A DNA stretch of 64,000 nt from Bacteroidales bacterium. GTDB lineage: Bacteria > Bacteroidota > Bacteroidia > Bacteroidales > P3. The stretch spans positions 1 through 64,000 of the forward strand of contig JAGCUZ010000028.1 in the NCBI GenBank assembly GCA_017962615.1. Direction: 5' to 3'. The translations under genes were made by a program, and so were the position numbers. The notes beneath the pieces are model-generated. The model worked only from the letters and a program-made list of their open reading frames with translations, had not been told where the DNA came from and did no database searches. This document shows, piece after piece, positions 46,301 through 55,300 of the stretch; the first letter of the stretch is position 1, and the number at the start of each line of letters is the position of its first letter.

Positions 46301-49300
46301 TGTACGGCAGGTTGTTCTCAAGTACGTACACCGTCGAGCTTCCCGTGGTGGGCTGCAGCAGTGCCAGGTGCAGCGTCACGGTGCTGTCGCACCCTGCCAT
46401 GCTGGTGAAGGTGCGGTTGTATGTGCCGGCGCTCTTGTATATGCGGCCGTAGAACTCGGTGCTGTCGCCGCTGCATATCTGGCGGTAGTCGTCCACGTTG
46501 TACGTGGGCACCACGTGCAGTGTCATGGCCAGCAGGCTGTCGGCGCCCGTCGTCGCCGTCAGGCGCACGGTGGCGTAGATGTGTGCCACGGTGTTGCCGT
46601 CGGGGTTCTGCGCGTTGGCCTCGGCAACGGTGAAGGTTCTCGTGTTCCATGTCAACGGCAACGCGCTGGCGCACACCGTGCTGTCGGCGGTGTTATTCAC
46701 GTTGCGGAACACGTGCAGCCTCAGCGAGTCGATGCTGTCGCACCCTGCGGCGTTGGTGTAGTGGCGCACGTATACGGTGTCGTCGGCGTCGGTGCGCAGC
46801 TGCTCACCGAAGTAGGAGTAGGGCAGGGCGTTCTCAAGGGTCGAGGCGCTGTAGCTGTGCGTGGTGCTGTAGCGCACCGTCAGGTGCAGCGTGTCGGTGC
46901 TCGGGCATCCGGCCGAGGTGTTGTAGTTGCTCGTGTAGGTGCCGCCAGTGGTATAGGTTTGCACGTTGCCGTGGTTGGCCCACGTGTATATGTCGCACAC
47001 GTCCTGACTCTCGCCGCTGTTGCTGTTGTAGTTCACCGTCAGGTCGAGACGGTACACGCTGTCGCACAGTCCCGAGGCCGAGATGCCGGGCAGCACGTCG
47101 TAGTACACGCCCGTGGCGTTGTAGCTCTGGCCGCGCCAGGTGTAGCTGTCGCAGGCCGTCTCGCTGTCGTAGTTGGTGTCGTTGTAGAACACCGTCAGGC
47201 GCATCACCAGCAGGCTGTCAACGCCAAGGGTGTTGGTGAGCCTCACCAGGTGTGCTCCGCTGCCTGTGAAGGTGTAGCCGTTCCAGGTCAGCGGCAGGGC
47301 GGTGTAGCATATCGACGAGTCGGCGGTGGCTCTCGAGTTCCACAGCACCGTCAGGTTGTAGTATATCGTGCTGTCGCATCCTGCGGCGTTGGTTATCACT
47401 ATGGGGAAGTTCACGGTGTCCTGTCCGAAGGAGTGGCCGTGGAACAGGTGCGGCAGGTCGTTCTCCTCCACCACGGTGTCGTAGCGGCTCGTGGTGCTGC
47501 GGCGCACCGTGAGGTAGAGGGTGTCAGTGCTGGGACACCCTGCCGTGGTGTTGTACTGGTAGGTATAGGTGCCGCTGTTGTAGTACGGCGTGTTGTTCCA
47601 TGTGTAGCTGTCGCACACGTTCTGCGTGTACGCCGTGCTGCTGTTGTAGTTCACCGTCAGGTGCAGCGTGTCCACGCTCGGGCAGCCGTTGGCGGGATTG
47701 CTGTAGCTGCTCGTGTAGGTGCCGCCGGCGGTGTAGGTGTTGGTGTTGCCGTTGTTGCTCCAGGTGTAGCTGTCGCAGGCTGTCTCGCTGTAGGCGGTGT
47801 TGCTGTTGTAGTTCACCGTCAGGTAAAGCGTGTCCACGCTCGGGCAGCCGTTGGCGGGATTGTTGTAGCTGCTCGTGTATATGCCCGTGGCGGTATGCGT
47901 CTGGCTGTTGCCGTGGTTAAGCCACGTGTAGCTGTCGCAGGTCGTCTGGCTTTCGCTGCTGTTGCTGTTGTAGTTCACCGTCAGGCTCAGGGTGTCTGTG
48001 CTCGGGCAGCCGTTGCCGTCGGTGTAGCTATGTGTGGCGGTGGTGCTGGCGGTATAGCTGCTGCCGTTGCCAGTGGTCCAGGTGTAGCTGTCGCAGGCCG
48101 TCACCGTCTCGGTGTGGCCGCTGTTGTGGTTCACCGTCAGGTAGAGCGTGTCCACGCTCGGGCAGCCGTTGGCGGCCGTGTAGCTGCTGTAGTAGGTGCC
48201 GCTGGTGGTCTGCGTCTGACTGTTGCCGTTGTCGTTCCATGTGTAGCTGTCGCAGGCCGTCTGGCTGTAGGCGGTGCTGCTGCTGGGCTTGATGGTCAGG
48301 TGCAGCGTGTCGGTGTTGGTGCAGTTGCCTGTGGTGGGCAGGGTGTACTGGTGGGTATGCGTGCCGCTGGTGGTGAAGTCCATCCCCAGATTGTTGTTGT
48401 TCCATGTGTAGCTGTCGCAGGCGGTGGCGGTGAAGCTGTTGTGCACCGTGGTGTACACCGTCAGCTGCAAGGTGTCGATGCTGGCGCAGCCCTCGTCGGT
48501 ATTGTAGCTGTTGGTGTAGGTGCCACCGGTGGTGTAGGTCTGCGTGGTGCCGTGGTTGTTCCAAGTGTAGCTGTCGCAGCCCTCTGCCAGGATGGTAGTG
48601 CTGCTGTTGTGGTTGATGGTGAGGTGCAGCGTGTCGACGCTTGGGCATCCGTTGGCGGCGGTATAGGAGTGATAGTAAGTGCCAGAGGTGTTGTAGATGT
48701 CACTTGTCTCGCTCGTCTCGTTGGAATTATAGTCCCAGACTAACCGGACAGAGAACCCGAAGTACCGACCGTTGAGGTGGCTGCTGGGGTAGAGGTTGTC
48801 ACTGTAGAAGAACACGTAGTCCGCGTAGCCGCTATTGTAGTACGACGAGGACCAGTAGTAACCGTCGGACCCGACGTAGCTCGCGCTCGTGCCGTAGCGG
48901 CCGCCCGCGGCAGGCAAAAACACTGCTCCGGCGGCCTGCATCGCTGTCCAGTTGTCGGCTGTGTAGTTGTTGCCTGTGTAATTGGCTCCGCTTGTGTTGA
49001 TGTTTGTGGGCTGCGTCAAGCCACCGGGATGACTGTAGCTGTCGGGGAACAATATTACTCCTGACACACCGGCCACTGTACCTTTGGCGTAGCGAGCGTT
49101 GGAAACCCCATTCACCGTTGACGCACTGCGGGTGTTGAACAGGTACACCCACTCGTCTTTTGTCAGCGTACGCCATAAGCCAGCGGCGTTGCCGCCGTTG
49201 CTTATCGCGTTGTACACGCCCCAGTCCGCGTTGGCGTAACTGTCGGTTAAATTGTAACTGCCTACAGGCCCGTATAAAGAACCATCTATGTTGTCCGTAT

Positions 49301-52300
49301 TGTATGGTTGGTAATAGGTGTTGCCGTTGTTCCATCCGCTGGTTCCCCAGCCGAACAAGTCGCGGTCAACGTTGGCATTTGCGGAGTTCTGGCCGGTGGT
49401 TGTGCCGAAGTAATCATACTGGTGCTCGGCGAATCTCCAGTACGGTGTGGCGGCACTGCCTATGTACTGCAGGTTGCCCTGCGAGATGTACACTTGCGAG
49501 TTTGCGCCTACGCTGAATTGGCTGTTTATTGCTCCTGTGGGAGCTCCGTAGGAGGTGGTATGCCATGCGAAGCTGTCGCAGGCTACCTGCGTGTAGGCCA
49601 TGTTGGTGTTGTAGTTTACCGTCAGGTTGAGGGTCACCACGCTGTCGCAGCCTGCCGCGTTGGTCAGGGTGTGGGTGGCGGTGCTGTTGCTGGCGGTGTA
49701 GGTCTGGCCGTTGATCCAGGTGTAGCTGTCGCAGGCGGTCTGCACGTCGGTGCCCGTGGTGCTGTGGCGCACCATAAGCTCGAGGGTGACGATGCTGTCG
49801 CAGCCTGCGGCATTGGTGCGGTGCACAGTGTCGGTCACATTGCTGGCAGTATAGGTCTGCCCGTTGCCGGCCATCCATGTGAAGCTGTCGCACATATCAT
49901 ACGCATCGGTGTAGCTGGTGCTATAGCGTACCGTAAGGCTCAGCGTCACAAGGCTGTCGCAGCCTGCTGCATTTATGCGGTGTGCCGTATCGGTTGTATT
50001 GCTTGCCGTGTATGTCTGTCCGTTGCCTGCTGTCCATACCAAGCTGTCGCACACGTTATACACGTCGGTATAGCTGCTGCTGTAGTTCACCGTCAGGTTA
50101 AGGGTTACGAGGCTGTCGCAGCCTGCGGCGTTGGTGCGGTGCACCGTGTCGGTGGTGTTGCCCGCCGTGTAGCTGCGGCCGTTGCCTGCCGTCCATACAA
50201 AGCTGTCGCATGCCGTGTAGTTGTCGGTGCCCGCGGTGCTGTGGTTCACCGTCAGGTTGAGGGTGGTGACGGCCTGCCCGTATTCGGTGGTGATGGTGTC
50301 GCGGTAGATGCCCGAGGTGGCTATCCATCGCTGCATCCAGTAGATGCTGTCGCAAACCGTGCTGTCGATGCTCTCGTTGGTGGTGGTGAGGATAGTGAGG
50401 TACAGCGTGTCGCGGCTCACGCAGCCGTAGGCGTTGTTATACATGTCGCCAAGGCGGCGCCCGCTGGTGGTGTAGGTGGTACTGTGGCCGTTGTTCACCC
50501 ACGTGTAGCTGTCGTACGCGTACACATGGTAGCCCGTGTCGGTGCGCGGGAAGAAGTGCAGCTTCAGCGTGTCGACGCTCTGGCAGCTCTCGTTGAAGTA
50601 GGTGTACGTATAGCTGCCTTCGCGCGTGTAGTTCTGATAGTGCCACACCAAGTTGGAGCACACCGTGGTGTCGGTCACGTTGTGCAGCGAGCGGCGTATG
50701 GTGAGCCGCAGCGTGTCGACGCTCGGGCAGCCCACGCCGTTGTTGTAGCGGTAGTAGTAGTCGCCCGTGGCGTTGTACAGCGTGCCGTGCCAGTACATGC
50801 TGTCGCACACGTTCCTTGTGTCGACGATATGTGTGCTGCTGTTCACCGTGAGGAACAGGGTGTCCACCACGTCGCAGCCGTAGCTGTTCTGCCGCAGCGC
50901 CGTGTATAAGCCTGTGGCGTCATAGAAGCGGTCGTTCCATGTAATGCTGTCGCACACCGTCAGCCTGTCCGACGTAGCCTCGGCGGGCACCACGGTGAGC
51001 CGCAGCGTCACCGCGCTGTCGCACTCTGCCATGTTGGGTATCGTGTCGATGTACACTCCCGAAGTGTCGTACACCATGCCGTGCCATTCTATTGTCACGC
51101 AGGCCGTCACGCTGGTGTCGAGGCTGGTGTGGTAGCGGCGGTCGAAGTTGAGTTGCAGCACGCTGTCGCAGTTGGCTACCGTGCGCAGGGTGTCGTAGTA
51201 CTCGCCCGTGGTGTCGAGTATGCGGTTCTGCCACAGGTACGGGTCGCACGACCCCTGCATGTCGATATTGTACATCGAGTAATTCACCGTCAGGTGCAGG
51301 TGCACTGTGCTGTCGCATTGGCTCTGGTTCTGGAACACGTGGGTAATAGAGTCCACCGACTCGGTGAAGAGCGTGTCGGCCCATCGCAGCGAGTCGCATA
51401 TTGCCACGGTGTCGTACTTTAGGTGCGACAGGTTCACAGTCAGCGTCAGGTGCAGCACGCTGTCGCAGCCGTTGGAGGCACCGTTCTCTATGGTGTGCTT
51501 CATAGGTGGGTTGCCCACGAAAGGCTGTACGAGGCGCACCGAGTAGCCGTTGCGGCGGTAGTCGGTGGCCATCTCTATGGCGTCGTTGTCGGCCGAGAAG
51601 CCGAGGTAGTGGGCGGTACGCTGTGCGGCGTAGGTGGTGCTCCAGTAGTAGCCCGCCTCGTCGTCGCTCACCTCCTCACCGTCGCGCATGCCGGCGGCAG
51701 GCAGGAACACGGCTCCCGCCGCCTCCATCTGCGTCCACTGGGCGGCGCTGTAGCTGTTGGCGGTGTAGCTGTCGGTGACGCCCGCCGTGAAGCTCAGGCC
51801 AGCAGGCAGCTGCCACTCGTCGGGCAGCAGCACCAGGCCCTTCACGTTGTTGACGGTGGCAAGGCTTTGCAGCTGCGCGGCGTTGGCGCGGCCATCTATC
51901 AGGTATTCCCATTCGTCGTTGGTCAGCGTGCGCCACAGGCCCGCGCTGTCGCCGCCGTTGCTGATGGCGTTGTACACGCCCCAGTCGCTGTTGGCGAAGG
52001 TGCCGGTGATGTTGTGGTTCACTCCCGAGCTATAGGGGCCGTAGCCGTTGCCTCGGTTGTTGGCGGCACTGCCAACATCGTAGGGATGGTAGTAGGTGTT
52101 ATTGTTGTTCCAGCCGCTGGTGGCCCAGCCGTATAGGTCGATCCATGCCGTCTGGGTGGCACGGTCGTCCTCCTCGGTGCTGTTGCCGGCGGCCTCGCCT
52201 ATGTAGTCGTACTGGTTGGTGGCAAAGCGCCAGGTCGACGTCGAGGCCTGGTACTGCAGGTTGCCGCGGCTGAAGTTGACGCGCTGTCCTTCGCCTATCG

Positions 52301-55300
52301 AGAAGGCTCCCTGCAACGCTCCCACGCCGTACTCTATACGGCGGTAGGTGTTGCCGAACCACACCAGCGAGTCGCACGCCACTATCTCAACGGTCTCGTG
52401 CACGCTGGGTGTCACCGTGAGGTACATCACGTGCACCTCGCGGCAGTTGCTGGCGTTGAGCGACGTGTCCTTGAACTCGCCCGCCCCCGTCAGTGCATGG
52501 CCGCGCCATGTGTATGGCAGCTCGCTCTCGCATATCGTCTGCCACACCGTGTCGTGCGGCATGCTCTCGATGGCGATGGTGAGCATGGTCACCGAGTCGC
52601 ACCCTTGCGAGGTGCGCGTGGTGTCGGCTATGGTGCCGGCACCCGTGAAGAGGTGGCCGTTCCAGTTGTAGGGTATCTGTGCTTCGCACACCGTGCGGCG
52701 TGCCGTGCCCACGGGTATGGGCGATATGGTGAGTGTCTTGGTGGCTATGCTGTCGCAACCCAGCGCGGTGCGGCTGGTGTCGCTCTTGGTGCCGGGGGTC
52801 TGGAAGATGGTGCCGTCCCAGCGGTAGGGCAGCCAGCGGTTGCACACCTCGAGGCTGTCGTACGACCGCAGGTACTCGGTGGTGGCGAGGTGCAGGGTCA
52901 CTATGCTGTCGCAGTTCATAAACACCTTGGTGGTGTCGCTATACACGCCCGCCACGTTGTAGGTGTGGCCTGCAAAGGCGTAGCTGCCGCCCTGGCACAC
53001 GGTGTCGTAGATGTCGCGGCTGTTGTCGGGGCACTGGTAGGGGCACGACCCTATAGCCAGGTTGGGCCGCACGTAGGTGCTGTAGCCGTGGTTGGCGTCG
53101 AGGCCGTAGTAGGGGGCCGCGGGGTTGGGGTTGACGCCGTCGGAGTAGTAGGTAAGGGTACGGTGCACGCTGTCGGCGGGTACGGTGGTGACGAACTTGC
53201 AGTTGTCGCTGTAGAACTTGCCGTTGTTGTTGTCGATGGCAATAAGGAGGTTGCCCTTGCCGTTGTAGAGGAACACCGTGTCGAGCTGGAAGGTGTTCCA
53301 GCCTGCTATGCTGTTGAGGTTGCCTGTATAGACCACCGTCATGTTGGCCGGCGGCACGAAGTCGCTCGCACCGATGAACATACTCTTGGTGGTGTTGGCC
53401 ATGTAGATGGTGCAGTTGTTGGCCGTGGCGGTATAGGTGTAGTTGGCATTGCTGGTGTTGTTGGCAAACTGCAGCGAAATGCTCTTTATCTCGGAAGCTC
53501 CCGACAGCTCGGCGCTGTCGATGATGGTCTGCATGTAGCTGTAGTTGAAGTAGCAGCTGAGCGGTATGTTGGTGCTTCTCGTGGTCGAGGCGGGGTTGCC
53601 TATGGTGTCGCTCCACTGGTCGTCGCAGCCGGTGCGGAACTCAACGGTGCGGCTCCAGACCGACGTGTCGCTGCCGCTGGTGGTGCGGATGCGGAAGAAG
53701 TACTTGGTGTTGCGCGTCAGGTTGCGCATCTGCATGAAGGTGGGGCCGCCGTACAGGTACCGCGGCTGGCCGCCGTAGGCCCAGTACTCGAGCGTGTAGT
53801 TGACTGAGGGGCTTGTATGACGCTCCCACCATACCGTAGCGGTGGTGTCGGTGATGTTGGTGACTGTGGGGTTGAGGGGGCGGAAGGGGCTTGTGAGCCG
53901 CTCTATCCTTATGTCGTCCAAGATGGCTACGCTGGTGGTGTAGGCAACGTCAGTGGTGATGGGCGAGTAGAAAGCCAGGTAGCGCACGTTGTCGGGGATG
54001 TTGTAGGTTGAGAGGTCTATCGAGATGTCCTGCAGTGCGCCAGGGGTCAGCGAGGTGAGGTCGACGGTGTCGAGCGGTACGAGGGCGCTGAGGTCGAGCG
54101 GGTCGGTGGTGGTGGCTATGATGAAGCGGGTGCCGTAGGTGCTGAGGGTGGCGGGAGTACGCTGCGCCACGAGGCTCAGGCGGCACAGCCGAAGCGGCGT
54201 GTTGACGGTGGGCGTCACGATGCCCGAGTACTTGGTGGCGTTCGACGAGAAGCGCAGCATCTTGCCTTGGTCGTAGTAATGGAAGGTGATGTTCTTGGCT
54301 TGTACGTATACTCGGGCATCCACTATATCGGTGTTGAAGTAGCGCCAGCAGGGGTCGAGTTTGGACTGGCTGTTCTCAGTCCACTCCTCGAAGTCCTGAT
54401 AGTAGGGCACCTGTATCGACACGCACTGCGTCTGCATGGTGATGGTCCACGACCAGTTGGAGAACGACGTGTCGTTGCAGCGCACGCGTGCCGCCACCGT
54501 GTAGCTCTGGCCCGGCTGCAGACCGGTGACGGTGTAGGTGGGCGACGGCAGGCTGTCGTAGAGCACGTAGGTGGTCGAGTCGTTGAGGTCGAAGGTGTCG
54601 GCCACGCCTATGGCATACTGGTAGTACAGCGGCGTGCGGTAGTTGTTGTCGGTAAAGGTCAGGGTGGCGTTGGTCGAGTCCACATGCGTCACCACGGGCT
54701 GCGACGGCTGCGCGCAGTCGTTCACTATGCCGAGGTGGAAGGCATCCACGTAGAGGTAGTAGGTGCCGTTGGGGGCGGTGCTGTAGTAGTGTATGGCTAC
54801 GTACTTGGTGTTGTAGGGCAGCGTCTGGGTGTAGTATTTCCAGTTGCCCAACACGGCATCGTTAACCTCGTCGGTCCATGTGAAGTCGGCGTCGAGGTCG
54901 TCGCCCGTGGTGGAGTAGCCCACCTTGAAGCGCTCGACGACGTTGCTGTGCGACTTCTGATAGAAGAACGAGAGCTCCAGCGGGCCGTCGGCCGAGAAAC
55001 GCGGAGTGACGAGGTACTGGTCATACTCGTGCGCAGCGTTGGCGCTTCCCGAGCTGAATCGGAACATCTGGTTGCCGTCGTAGGCTCCGCTGGTGATTGA
55101 GCTGCCGTTGACGTGGCTCATATTGTTGGTGTTGCTGCTCGAGGGTTTGATGGCCGACCAGCAGGTGGGCGGATAGTTGCCTTCGAAGCTCTCGTCGAGC
55201 GACTGGTTGTCGTTGACAAGCACGCTGTCGCAGTTGACGGTGAGCATGATGCTGTCCAGGTAGAGGTAGTTGGTGTTGTAGCCGTCAATGGCCTGGTTCA

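Larger units (their letters stand above)
31620..53040 (-). repeat. Array of ~42-residue two-cysteine repeats inside the giant gene
   Basis: The coding repeat is ~125 bp. On the plus strand the recurring mark is CTGTCGCA(G/T)CC, the complement of the GCDS codons. Units differ in sequence throughout, so the array is old in most parts, with local homogeneous stretches (for example 46.9-48.7 kb). Each unit begins CDSYTW-like and ends GCDSxxTLxLTV-like, giving paired cysteines. By predicted strand pattern the fold is probably Ig-like, as in SprB-type repeats; this is inference. Confidence 0.9.

Noticed and set aside
46209..48743. 844-codon plus-strand frame in the same array
   Set aside because: Same reason; long open antisense frames are expected opposite GC-rich repeats with CTG/TCG/CAG codons.
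48730..49545. Complete diversity-generating retroelement
   Set aside because: No reverse transcriptase, template repeat or accessory gene was found in the window; only a variable-region-like codon pattern is reported.
31620..53040. CRISPR or non-coding tandem array
   Set aside because: The ~125 bp periodicity is entirely within one open frame with a conserved protein motif and no constant spacer/repeat boundary.
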